A DNA stretch of 19,500 nt from JBBRMU01 sp038230655. GTDB lineage: Bacteria > Patescibacteriota > Microgenomatia > UBA1406 > GWC2-37-13. The stretch spans positions 1 to 19,500 of the forward strand of contig JBBRMU010000022.1 of the NCBI GenBank assembly GCA_038230655.1, read 5' to 3'. This document shows, in pieces, positions 5,840-13,127 of this stretch; positions within the stretch are counted from its first letter, which is position 1; each line of letters begins with the position of its first letter. The notes under the pieces were generated by a model. That model was not told the DNA's origin, ran no database searches, and was given only the letters and a program-made list of their open reading frames with translations. The position numbers and the translations under genes were made by a program.

Positions 5840-5845
5840 AGGACT
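5821..5845 (-). terminator. Candidate terminator of the target operon inside the RT 3' end
   Basis: On the minus strand AGTCC (5845-5841), a 4-nt loop and GGACT (5836-5832) form a hairpin followed by CGAA and seven Ts (5827-5821). It would end the transcript of the AAA+ gene 73 bp after its stop codon. The T-run is at the same time lysine codons of the RT. The stem is only 5 bp, so strength is uncertain. Confidence 0.5.
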
Positions 5846-5902
5846 AAGAATCCAAGAAGACAAAGATCAAGAAAAACAAAAGTAACAACTTATCAAGAAA
5901 TC

Positions 5903-5923
5903 AAGTACCTATAGTAACTACTT
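5903..5923. other. Hairpin directly after VR, possible homing structure
   Basis: AAGTA (5903-5907) and TACTT (5919-5923) pair around an 11-nt loop; with one bulged base the stem extends outward to TCAAGTA/TACTTTGA. It abuts the adenine-free 3' end of VR and is absent downstream of TR. Characterised DGRs have a hairpin or cruciform just downstream of the VR that promotes homing, so position fits, though this stem is short and AT-rich. Confidence 0.4.
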
Positions 5924-8839
5924 TGAGGAACACACCCCCAAGACATCATCACTATCAGAGGGACGGTTACCGTCCACGTCGAACCCATCCTCACTAAAGC
6001 CACCTACACATACTCTATGACCGCCGGACGACAACGCGTTTCCCCAATCATATTTATCCTCTAGTATTTTTTTACTGGTTGTTGAATGGTAAAGCATAAG
6101 ATCCCATGCTGTTTCAACTGCTTCTCTTCGTCTTTCATCTGCGCCAAGTAATGCCTGCTGCTGGTTCCAAGTTTTATTAGTCGATCCTGGTATAACTTCC
6201 TTTGTTGGCATAGCAAATCCGCCCTTCATTTGAGCTTTTGCAAATGGTTCTGAATCATGCCAGTCCTGATCATAAAAGATAGCACCAGTACCAAATGGGT
6301 TCAAGGATGTCCCTGTAGTGCTTTTAAACAGCTGTCTTAAGCTAAGAAGAGTAATTGGTTGTCGTACGCCATTGAGTGTCATAAATTCTGGTCTACGAAC
6401 AAATAAGCGTGCTTTTCCTTGCTTTTCATCTTCTTTTGCAGTTTCTATATAGTCTTCTTCATAAGGAGTGTCTATATCAGGAAGCTCGAATTGTACGCTT
6501 ACTCCTATTGCTTTAAATTTATCTTCCATCAAATGAATAGCTTCTTCACCTAAGAAATCTTCTCCGAATAGTTCTTGTGCCCGTTCAAGAGCAATATTTC
6601 TAAAGTCACCTTGTTCAAGTTGTGATTCTTCAATTTTTCTATGGAGTGCTTCATCTTTTCGACCTGTATCAATTCTGACAACTAGTTTCCCTTCAGAATC
6701 CTGGCCAATAAATCGTAACTTTTCTCCTGATAGTACAAAACGAGAGCCATTCTTTAACGATATCTCTTTTCCATTTTGTTGAAAAGTAAATATGCCAGGT
6801 ATTATGTTTTCTCGTGAGCCATCTTCAAAAATAAGTAACCTATCTTGATTTTGTGTATGCTCAACCTTAGGTCTAGCTTCTTGAACTGGGGCTTGGTCAA
6901 TAATACGATATGGTTGAGGAATTCTCGGTGATAGATATCCTATGTCTTTTGGAGTGAGAGGGACAGCTGTTTGTAACTCTACTTTCTGTTGGGCTGTGAG
7001 AGGATCTAGAAGATGAAAATGGTTGAAAATAGCTTTAATTTTATCTCTGTCTCCCGCGTCAGTTTGATCTAAATAGAGATTAATTTTATTTTGTACCCAT
7101 TCAGTAAAATTTTCGGTTTGGAAATCTGGATTATCTTTTTGAGTTCGTTCTTTAAAACCTGTCATCCAACTTGCCAGCTCTCCTAAGGTAATGGTTGATG
7201 TGGCTAGAGTTAATAGTTCACCATTTGCAGTTTGGTCAACTTCTACTGTACCATTTGGGTTTGTTTTAAAACGTAATGCGCTTGAAGGAATAGTATCTGC
7301 ATTTCCATAAATAAAGGCGTCTTGTACAGCTCTGATTGCAAAACTTAGCCGATAGGCTACTCCGTGTCGTGGATCATTAGATTGCTCAATAAGTTTCTTA
7401 TCTTGTATTCCAGTTCTACCATCAGGTAATTTTTCTGGGACTGCATCTTGATTTTTTGCATATGCTGGTGCTAGTTCGTTTCGGGCAATGGCAATATGAT
7501 TATTGTGATCCATGAGAGTAGCTAACATAAACTCATATACCTCTGGATTGTCATGAGTCATTGGAGGATAATCTACGGGAATTGTTGCAAGCTCACGACG
7601 CAAAGCTGGATCTGGTTCTTGTCTATCTGGATATCTTGGGCCTACTGGATTTGTTGTCCAAATTGAAGCAAATCCCGGAAGGACAGGTTTCCCTTCAAGC
7701 TGATCACCAGGTCTTTTTTGCCGTAGTTCTTTAATAAGAGCATATCCTTGTGAGCCAAGTCTTCCGGACTCATCAAAACGAACAATTCTGCCCGTTTCAT
7801 GACTAGGAGCGGTTTGTCTAGAATCATCATAGCCAGTTGCAGCTTCCATTACTGGTTTATAGGCATCATAGCTACCACCAGTTACCGGATCAATTTCTTT
7901 ATCGGAGACAAGATCTCGTACACTTGTTCGTTCGCTACAGGCTACATGAGTTGGTTGTTCTCCTGTTAACGTGAGAGCCGCAGCATCGGCAAGTTCAGAC
8001 TTTCCGGTTCCTGCTTCACCTACTAATAAAGGCCATCGTCCATTTTGAAGTCCTTGGACAGTCTTTTGATATAACTCTTCTCGAGATTCTAACCATACAA
8101 AACCATCAGCTTCATGTTGGCTATGCATTTCAACTAATCGTTCATAGTTAATTATGGCTGCCACATCAGTATTTTCAGGCGTATGGAGAAGATTATTTAA
8201 TTTCAAAATGTCTTCTCGTTGTTTTCTAAGACTGATTAACTCTTGAGCTAATCTTTGGGTCCTACTTCGAGTCGCCTCTACTCTGTCTGGGCGGGTAACT
8301 CGGCGTAAGAAAAGATCTTGAGTATTTTGTTGAAATGCTTGTCTCCTTTCCTCAATCGTTTGATTAATACGTTCCCATTTTTGTCCTTGCTCGCTTAATC
8401 TATAAACATGAATATCATCACGAGCTTCAGAGTATCGTTCTGCTGCCATGTGCTGAACTTTTGGGTCGGACCAAAGTGTGCTAATCTCACTTAACAGATA
8501 AGGATCAATAGGTTCTGGAGTACTTTCGGGATCTTCACGTTCTTCACCTTGGATTTCCTTTAAAGCTTGTCTATGAGCCATTAATTTTTGATAGAGGAGA
8601 TCAGTTTTTTCTCGTGTACTAAGTGCGGCATATACTTCATTTAAATCCTCAAATTCAAAGTTAGGATCAACAGGTAAAACGTGCTGTTCTACATATCTAT
8701 GCATTAGAGCTTCTCTTCTTGATTGTTCGCTTGGCTCTTGGCTCATAAAATCAAGATGAGCGAGGAGACTCGTGTTATTAGGTTGATTATTTGGTTTGTC
8801 AGGCGATGGTAATGGTTTATATCCAGCTTCTGTATCCAT
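5918..8839 (-). CDS. DGR target: MoxR-like AAA+ ATPase with C-terminal variable lectin-like domain
   Basis: This 973-aa protein has a helical N-terminal region (1-240), an AAA+ module with Walker A GEAGTGKS (274-281), Walker B VRFDE (353-357), a sensor-1 strand IWTTNP (393-398) and RR at 414-415 as candidate arginine finger, a helical lid and linker to about 660, a beta-rich stretch (660-760), and a C-terminal region with KTWNQQQALLGADERRREAV and AWDLMLYHSTTSKKILEDKY. It ends in SSGGHRVCVGGF and a DGR-type C-type-lectin-like tail. Residues 936-972 are VR-encoded; 14 of them differ from the TR translation, mostly Asn to Asp, Ser, Gly or His. No signal peptide or membrane helix is seen. It is cotranscribed behind the vWA partner (17-bp gap), as MoxR/vWA pairs usually are. 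A TATAAT box lies 10 nt before ATG. Confidence 0.9.
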   Translation of the reverse strand: MDTEAGYKPLPSPDKPNNQPNNTSLLAHLDFMSQEPSEQSRREALMHRYVEQHVLPVDPNFEFEDLNEVYAALSTREKTDLLYQKLMAHRQALKEIQGEEREDPESTPEPIDPYLLSEISTLWSDPKVQHMAAERYSEARDDIHVYRLSEQGQKWERINQTIEERRQAFQQNTQDLFLRRVTRPDRVEATRSRTQRLAQELISLRKQREDILKLNNLLHTPENTDVAAIINYERLVEMHSQHEADGFVWLESREELYQKTVQGLQNGRWPLLVGEAGTGKSELADAAALTLTGEQPTHVACSERTSVRDLVSDKEIDPVTGGSYDAYKPVMEAATGYDDSRQTAPSHETGRIVRFDESGRLGSQGYALIKELRQKRPGDQLEGKPVLPGFASIWTTNPVGPRYPDRQEPDPALRRELATIPVDYPPMTHDNPEVYEFMLATLMDHNNHIAIARNELAPAYAKNQDAVPEKLPDGRTGIQDKKLIEQSNDPRHGVAYRLSFAIRAVQDAFIYGNADTIPSSALRFKTNPNGTVEVDQTANGELLTLATSTITLGELASWMTGFKERTQKDNPDFQTENFTEWVQNKINLYLDQTDAGDRDKIKAIFNHFHLLDPLTAQQKVELQTAVPLTPKDIGYLSPRIPQPYRIIDQAPVQEARPKVEHTQNQDRLLIFEDGSRENIIPGIFTFQQNGKEISLKNGSRFVLSGEKLRFIGQDSEGKLVVRIDTGRKDEALHRKIEESQLEQGDFRNIALERAQELFGEDFLGEEAIHLMEDKFKAIGVSVQFELPDIDTPYEEDYIETAKEDEKQGKARLFVRRPEFMTLNGVRQPITLLSLRQLFKSTTGTSLNPFGTGAIFYDQDWHDSEPFAKAQMKGGFAMPTKEVIPGSTNKTWNQQQALLGADERRREAVETAWDLMLYHSTTSKKILEDKYDWGNALSSGGHRVCVGGFSEDGFDVDGNRPSDSDDVLGVCSSK
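5924..6036 (-). repeat. DGR variable repeat (VR), 113 bp
   Basis: VR is the copy of TR inside the AAA+ gene, covering codons 936-972 up to the codon before the last residue. Compared with TR it shows 14 A-to-G, 2 A-to-C and 1 A-to-T changes on the coding strand and nothing else. Two changes are silent (Gly952, Pro960); the rest alter 14 residues. A one-base difference just past the VR edge puts the stop codon TAG (5920-5918) in frame here, while the TR reads on in another frame. Confidence 0.95.
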
Positions 8840-8849
8840 ACTATATTCT

Positions 8850-8855
8850 ATTATA
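8850..8855 (-). promoter_or_regulatory. Possible internal promoter of the AAA+ target gene
   Basis: TATAAT on the minus strand (8855-8850) lies in the 17-bp gap between the two operon genes, 10 nt before the target's ATG. It would allow separate leaderless expression of the diversified ATPase. No TG extension is present. Confidence 0.35.
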
Positions 8856-8856
8856 T

Positions 8857-11475
8857 TCAGGAAAACTTAGAAATGATAGCATCTGTGAATCTTTCAACAT
8901 TTTTTCTGCTTTTTTCAGGGAAAAGCTTTATAGCTTCTCTGACTAAATGTTTAGCCACAATTACGGGTAAATCATTGATATCTGTCGCTATATCCCCACG
9001 ACTATACGGAGTATCAAAAATAAGGGGTACTTGTGCGGCAGTTTCTGTGAGTCCTACACCAACAACTACTGTACCCATTTCTCCTAATGCTTGCGCTAAC
9101 CGTTTAACACTTCGTTCATCATCTGGCATTCCATCAGAACAGGCAATAATCATACGTAATCTATCATCTACTTTCCCCTGAGCTTCGAGTTCTGCCTTTT
9201 CATCTCTAATTTGGTCATGAATATATTGTAAAGAAGCTGTATCTCCATTTCCCATTCCCTGATTTCCAAGACTTTGCCACATACGTAGTTTATCGACTGA
9301 AGTAAAATCCCCCGAAAGAGGTTTGTCTACATCAATATCGTTACTCCCTCTAAATGAAATTGCCTCTGATCGAACGGATAAAGGAAGAGCCATACCATTG
9401 TTTCTTTGTAAATTTTGCTGGAAACGATAAAGTGAAGAAAAAATAAGGTATTCTGCTTGGCGTTGGATCTTCCATTTTTGCTCGCCGTCAACAGTATTAC
9501 TCATAGATCCTGATTTATCTCCTACAATATATATATCAAGACCTCCAAATTCTTTTTGTTCAGCAGTAGTATCAGTTTCTTTTTGCCGAGATGCAGGATC
9601 ACTCTCACCTGCTTTTAAACCAATTTTATGAGTGACAATATCTTCTATATCTTCTCCTCCTTCTCTTTTGCGTAGCAGACCGGTATAGTCGGGAGTGCGT
9701 ACCGTTCGTGATTGAACGATTTGATTAAATAAATTGGTTAGTACGTCAATTACTTTTTCTCCGTTTGGTAAGGTTATATTTTCAGCAGCTTTAATTTCTT
9801 TAACTATTTTTCTTGCTTCAGCTAGTTCTAGACCTGCCTCTTGAGCAATGAGTTTTTCTTCATTTGAATAGCTTAATTTTTCTGTTAATTCAGCAAGCTT
9901 TTCTTCCAACTGGGCGAGTTCTTCATCTGTTGGTCCAAGTTCTTCTTGCTCACCATAATCACCAGGAGTTGCATCTCCATCCTTTTTATCTTCATCCAGT
10001 TGAGGATCTCCACGAGGAGTTGCGTCAACGCGTATCCATTTTTGTTCTTCATTATCCCAGATCTCACTCCACCCATGACCGGTACCACTCGTAATTCTTG
10101 AATTCCCTTCTTGATCCTTCCCTTTAACCATGTGGCCAACTACATGGCGAACAGGAATCCCTAGTTGAGCGCATAGGCCAGCAAAATAGGTATTTGCAAC
10201 ATCACAGTCAGCTTGTTTCAGCTCATCGATTGCACCAATATATCCTTTTGGATGAGAATCATACACTGAGTTATATGAACTATCATTTGAATAGGTTAAA
10301 CGTCTCATCGTATAAGCAGCGAGAGCTCGTGCTTTCCCAATATTTTGTTTAGGTGAATTTCTTAATTCTTCCAACTTTTGTTGCGTTTCTTCTGATAGAA
10401 CACCAGGTATATGAAAGGCTTGGGGAATCTGATCTCCATGAAAACGCTCTTTTTTCTCCAAAGTGAAAGATATAGGATCATCTTTTTTAGCGGTTAATGT
10501 AGCGACTCTTGCTATATAATCTCCATTTTGGTCCATCATTATTCTGACACGACGACTTCCAGCCACTAATGAATGAGTATATGGCACAGGAATCCGCACC
10601 CATTGACCCGAGGGAATTTGAGCTTGTATTACTGTACGTCTATCAGAGCTTAATCCTGTTTCATCTATATCAACATTTATATCTGTATATTTATACTCAC
10701 TTTGTCGCCATGTATTTCGTTCAGAATCCCATGTATCAAACGATTGTTCTTTGAAATATCCTCCATATGCAGGAGAAATAGTCCAGATAGCTGATGCAAT
10801 ATCTCCTTCTTTTAAACGTTCCATTTCGTCCATTCCCGGTTTACTCTCATCACGTGCGGCAGGAGGAGTTGAGGGTTCATCTTGATTTTGGGAATCTCCA
10901 CCGTCATCTTGTAGAGCTTTATCTCTTCTATCTAATGCTCGTCTTCCCTGGAGTTCAGATACAACTCTCGTATCCATTCTATTTTGTTTTACACTAAATG
11001 GAACTTGAGGATCAAGTAGTAACTCCAAATCTCCTGACTTACGTAATGCCTCGAGTTGGCTTGTTGTCATTTCAAATTGCGGGGTATAATTCTTCCCTTG
11101 CATTTGAGCTAGAAGACTTGAATATAAATCTGCTACTCGAGGAGACATAGATTGAATTGCAGGTGTTAAACGATCAACTAAGGCAGCATTCATCTCATCT
11201 GAGGCCCGGGCTCCTGTAAGAGCACTAGCAGATTCGAATAACCTGTAAAATGGGGCAAAAGAAGATTTTTGTGAGTTAGATCTCCATGAACGCAATTTAT
11301 TTATTTCTGACAAAGCTTGAGCTGCATCTTCATAATTATCAGTATTTAAACGTGATTCCCAATCTCCATGTAAAATAGTGGTTAGTTGTTGATCAGGAGA
11401 AGTCTGATTTTCTTCATTTCGTGGTTGATCTTGTGGTACTGGAAATTGATCTCCTAATTCAGGCATATTACTCAT
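8857..11475 (-). CDS. Transglutaminase-like protease fused to a vWA domain
   Basis: The 872-aa protein joins several parts. Residues 1-185 are mainly helical; 190-215 is an acidic, Pro/Ser-rich linker; 225-345 is beta-rich. A transglutaminase-like core follows with the catalytic triad C424 (QADCDVAN), H467 (GTGHGWSEIW) and D484 (RVDATP). A charged coiled-coil-like stretch (514-565) leads to a C-terminal vWA domain whose MIDAS metal site is D653-x-S655-x-S657 (DKSGS), T746 (GDTAS) and D781 (ACSDGMPD). Bacterial cores of this kind act as cysteine proteases or amidases more often than as cross-linkers. vWA proteins are standard partners of MoxR ATPases, and the ATPase is the next gene, 17 bp away. 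No signal or membrane segment is seen, unlike the membrane-bound transglutaminases often found beside MoxR. ATG at codon 4 is an alternative start. Confidence 0.88.
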   Translation of the reverse strand: MSNMPELGDQFPVPQDQPRNEENQTSPDQQLTTILHGDWESRLNTDNYEDAAQALSEINKLRSWRSNSQKSSFAPFYRLFESASALTGARASDEMNAALVDRLTPAIQSMSPRVADLYSSLLAQMQGKNYTPQFEMTTSQLEALRKSGDLELLLDPQVPFSVKQNRMDTRVVSELQGRRALDRRDKALQDDGGDSQNQDEPSTPPAARDESKPGMDEMERLKEGDIASAIWTISPAYGGYFKEQSFDTWDSERNTWRQSEYKYTDINVDIDETGLSSDRRTVIQAQIPSGQWVRIPVPYTHSLVAGSRRVRIMMDQNGDYIARVATLTAKKDDPISFTLEKKERFHGDQIPQAFHIPGVLSEETQQKLEELRNSPKQNIGKARALAAYTMRRLTYSNDSSYNSVYDSHPKGYIGAIDELKQADCDVANTYFAGLCAQLGIPVRHVVGHMVKGKDQEGNSRITSGTGHGWSEIWDNEEQKWIRVDATPRGDPQLDEDKKDGDATPGDYGEQEELGPTDEELAQLEEKLAELTEKLSYSNEEKLIAQEAGLELAEARKIVKEIKAAENITLPNGEKVIDVLTNLFNQIVQSRTVRTPDYTGLLRKREGGEDIEDIVTHKIGLKAGESDPASRQKETDTTAEQKEFGGLDIYIVGDKSGSMSNTVDGEQKWKIQRQAEYLIFSSLYRFQQNLQRNNGMALPLSVRSEAISFRGSNDIDVDKPLSGDFTSVDKLRMWQSLGNQGMGNGDTASLQYIHDQIRDEKAELEAQGKVDDRLRMIIACSDGMPDDERSVKRLAQALGEMGTVVVGVGLTETAAQVPLIFDTPYSRGDIATDINDLPVIVAKHLVREAIKLFPEKSRKNVERFTDAIISKFS

Positions 11476-11544
11476 TTTAATCTATATTTGTTTTTTTGTC
11501 TTTCTATCTTAATTTTTTATAGCTATGCTTTAAAATAACTTAAG

Positions 11545-11550
11545 TATAAT
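11545..11550 (+). promoter_or_regulatory. TATAAT box of the C39-like peptidase gene
   Basis: TATAAT at 11545-11550 ends 7 nt before the ATG at 11558, in the 82-bp divergent gap shared with the vWA gene. On the other strand a TATAGATT (11486-11479) lies a few bases before that gene's ATG. Both transcripts may be leaderless and could be coordinately controlled from this gap. Confidence 0.45.
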
Positions 11551-11557
11551 TCAATAT

Positions 11558-12199
11558 ATGCAGATAAATGGAATTACTCATATAAAACAACAAACTCCTA
11601 TGGGGTGTTTTATCGCAAGTCTTCGAATGGTACTTCAATGTTGGGGTTTGAAGGTGACAGATGAAGAAATTGACCAAGTAGTGCTTAAAGATGAGAAAGG
11701 TGGATCTTACTTAACTGAACTGGCTTGGTTTGCAAGAACTAAAGGATTTCAAGTTGACTGTTTTGCATATAATCTGTCACTTCTTGACCCTCAAGATGGT
11801 GTACTATCTTCAGATATTTTAATTGCTAAATTACAAAAGAGATATGAAGAATATAAAAGCGAATGGCACAAGACACTATGTGCCTCAACAATTAGATGTC
11901 TGAAAGCAGGAGTGCACTATATTATTAAAAAGCCATCTCTAGAAGATATGAAGTCTTATCTTCAGAAATCTATTCCACTTATTGTTACTGTTAATTTCAC
12001 TGCTCTTTATAATAAAAAAGGAGATCCGTTTGCCGGTCATGATATAGTAGTAACTGGAATAGAAAATAATACTGTCAATTATATAGATCCTTTATATGGT
12101 GAAGAAAAAACTTCAGATGTTGAGAATTTTATCTTCGCACTTATGCAGAGGAGAATCGTTGAGGCAAGTGCGTATATGATCGCTGTTTACAGAATTTAA
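11558..12199 (+). CDS. C39-like cysteine peptidase
   Basis: The 213-aa protein has a papain-like C39-type layout: QQTPMGCFIASLRMVLQCWG (11-30) with catalytic C17 and the preceding Gln for the oxyanion hole, FAGHDIVVTGI (158-168) with H161, and YIDPLYGEE (175-183) with D177. Classical C39 domains cut leader peptides after double glycine during export; free-standing versions also occur as cytoplasmic proteases or amidase-like proteins. No signal peptide, transporter domain or nearby peptide precursor is visible. It is divergent from the transglutaminase-vWA gene, putting two distinct papain-fold proteases next to the diversified ATPase. Membership in the same system is inferred from position only. 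Confidence 0.8.
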   Translation: MQINGITHIKQQTPMGCFIASLRMVLQCWGLKVTDEEIDQVVLKDEKGGSYLTELAWFARTKGFQVDCFAYNLSLLDPQDGVLSSDILIAKLQKRYEEYKSEWHKTLCASTIRCLKAGVHYIIKKPSLEDMKSYLQKSIPLIVTVNFTALYNKKGDPFAGHDIVVTGIENNTVNYIDPLYGEEKTSDVENFIFALMQRRIVEASAYMIAVYRI

Positions 12200-12238
12200 T
12201 TTTTCTTCGAAAAATTCGTAAATCTAAAGATTTTTTTT
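12198..12238 (+). terminator. Terminator between convergent genes
   Basis: Two AT-rich hairpins fill the 37-bp convergent gap: AATTTTTC/GAAAAATT (12198-12205 and 12209-12216, 3-nt loop), which includes the stop codon, and AAATC/GATTT (12220-12224 and 12229-12233) followed by more Ts to 12238. The second has the form of a Rho-independent terminator for the C39-like gene; the first could serve both strands. Confidence 0.5.
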
Positions 12239-12974
12239 ATTCATCTGTTTTAAATTGATCTTTCTTTATTCCTTTATCTATAAACTCATTATATCTCGCT
12301 ATATAATAGTAGAAGACTATACCTTCTTCATCATACAGTCTCTTTAGTTGACGTAATATTGTATTTCTGGATTTATCGGTTTCTACAATGAAAAGAGTAT
12401 AAGGAGTTGTATTTTGTGATCTACTTTCTATATAAGATCCATATTGTTTAACTTTTGCTTCTATAGCAAATGGTGGTACATTTTTTTGAAAAAGTTGACA
12501 GATAATACTTGTTTCATCTAGTACAAATCCACAATGGGGTGATAGTGTTCTTATAACTCCATTTATTGGAAAATCAGCTTGTGTATAGAATTTTAAAGTT
12601 GTCCCATAGTCTTTTAATAATCGAATGTATATATTTGCAATCATTACACAAAGTTCTTGAAAAGATCCTGTCCGCTTATGACCTTGATAGTATCTTTCAA
12701 TATATTCCTTTTCACCTATCCCTTTTTCTCTTACATATTTGATACCATTTTTGGCTAGATAGTATAGAGCTGGTTTTGATCTGTCTGTATAGTTTTTTTC
12801 GTTATAGACTCTATTGATATATTGTTTTTGAGTTAAGTCATTGAGCCAGGTGGTAGTGCGTTTGTAATCTTTATGGTGAAGTAGAGTTTGAATTTGAAGT
12901 CGTGTCATGTATCTGAATTTAAGTATATAGGTAAGTATATCGTGTTGTTTGTTAGTTATGTGAGGTAGTGTCAT
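12237..12974 (-). CDS. Replication-relaxation family protein
   Basis: The 245-aa protein starts with a winged helix-turn-helix: ITNKQHDILTYILKFRYMTR then LQIQTLLHHKDYKRTTTWLN, a wing with a KPALYYLAKNGIKYV strand at about 68-82, and a C-terminal alpha/beta domain (about 105-235) containing KFYTQADFPI and a TLFIVETDKSRNTILRQLKR helix. This matches the replication-relaxation family found on plasmids and conjugative elements of Gram-positive and Patescibacteria. It is thought to bind DNA and assist transfer or replication initiation. It lies downstream of the coupling ATPase with a 153-bp gap, and it is one of few genes here with a strong Shine-Dalgarno (AGGAGGG, about 11 nt before ATG). Confidence 0.8.
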   Translation of the reverse strand: MTLPHITNKQHDILTYILKFRYMTRLQIQTLLHHKDYKRTTTWLNDLTQKQYINRVYNEKNYTDRSKPALYYLAKNGIKYVREKGIGEKEYIERYYQGHKRTGSFQELCVMIANIYIRLLKDYGTTLKFYTQADFPINGVIRTLSPHCGFVLDETSIICQLFQKNVPPFAIEAKVKQYGSYIESRSQNTTPYTLFIVETDKSRNTILRQLKRLYDEEGIVFYYYIARYNEFIDKGIKKDQFKTDE

Positions 12975-12985
12975 AGTTTGTTTTG

Positions 12986-13027
12986 TTCCCTCCTATCCTC
13001 CCTAAGGGAGGAACATTTTTTGTTCCT
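12986..13027 (-). promoter_or_regulatory. Leader with competing hairpins and Shine-Dalgarno
   Basis: Upstream of the replication-relaxation gene two stems exclude each other: TCCTCCC/GGGAGGA (12996-13002 with 13006-13012, 3-nt loop) and AGGAAC/GTTCCT (13009-13014 with 13022-13027, 7-nt loop). The leader also has two GGAGG-type sequences, one at the probable ribosome site (12993-12987). The CCTCCC strand is anti-Shine-Dalgarno-like, so folding could hide or expose the site. On the plus strand the first stem precedes a T6 run and could instead act as a terminator. Confidence 0.4.
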
Positions 13028-13102
13028 TATTTATTTATAAATATAAGAACAGGAATTATATATTATAAAGGATTACTCTAACAATCTAAAATTGTATTTA
13101 AC

Positions 13103-13124
13103 TTGACCTAACGGGATAGGTCAA
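13103..13124 (-). terminator. Hairpin after the coupling ATPase gene
   Basis: TTGACCTA (13103-13110) and TAGGTCAA (13117-13124) pair perfectly over 8 bp around a 6-nt loop. It begins 4 nt after the stop codon of the coupling ATPase gene on the minus strand. The downstream T tract is poor (GTTAAAT), so termination may be partial and allow read-through to the replication-relaxation gene. Confidence 0.5.
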
Positions 13125-13127
13125 TTA

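Noticed and set aside
7642..7830. Open frames inside the AAA+ gene and several inside the vWA gene (for example 9864-10139)
   Set aside because: They are shadows in other frames of long genes with clear domain content.
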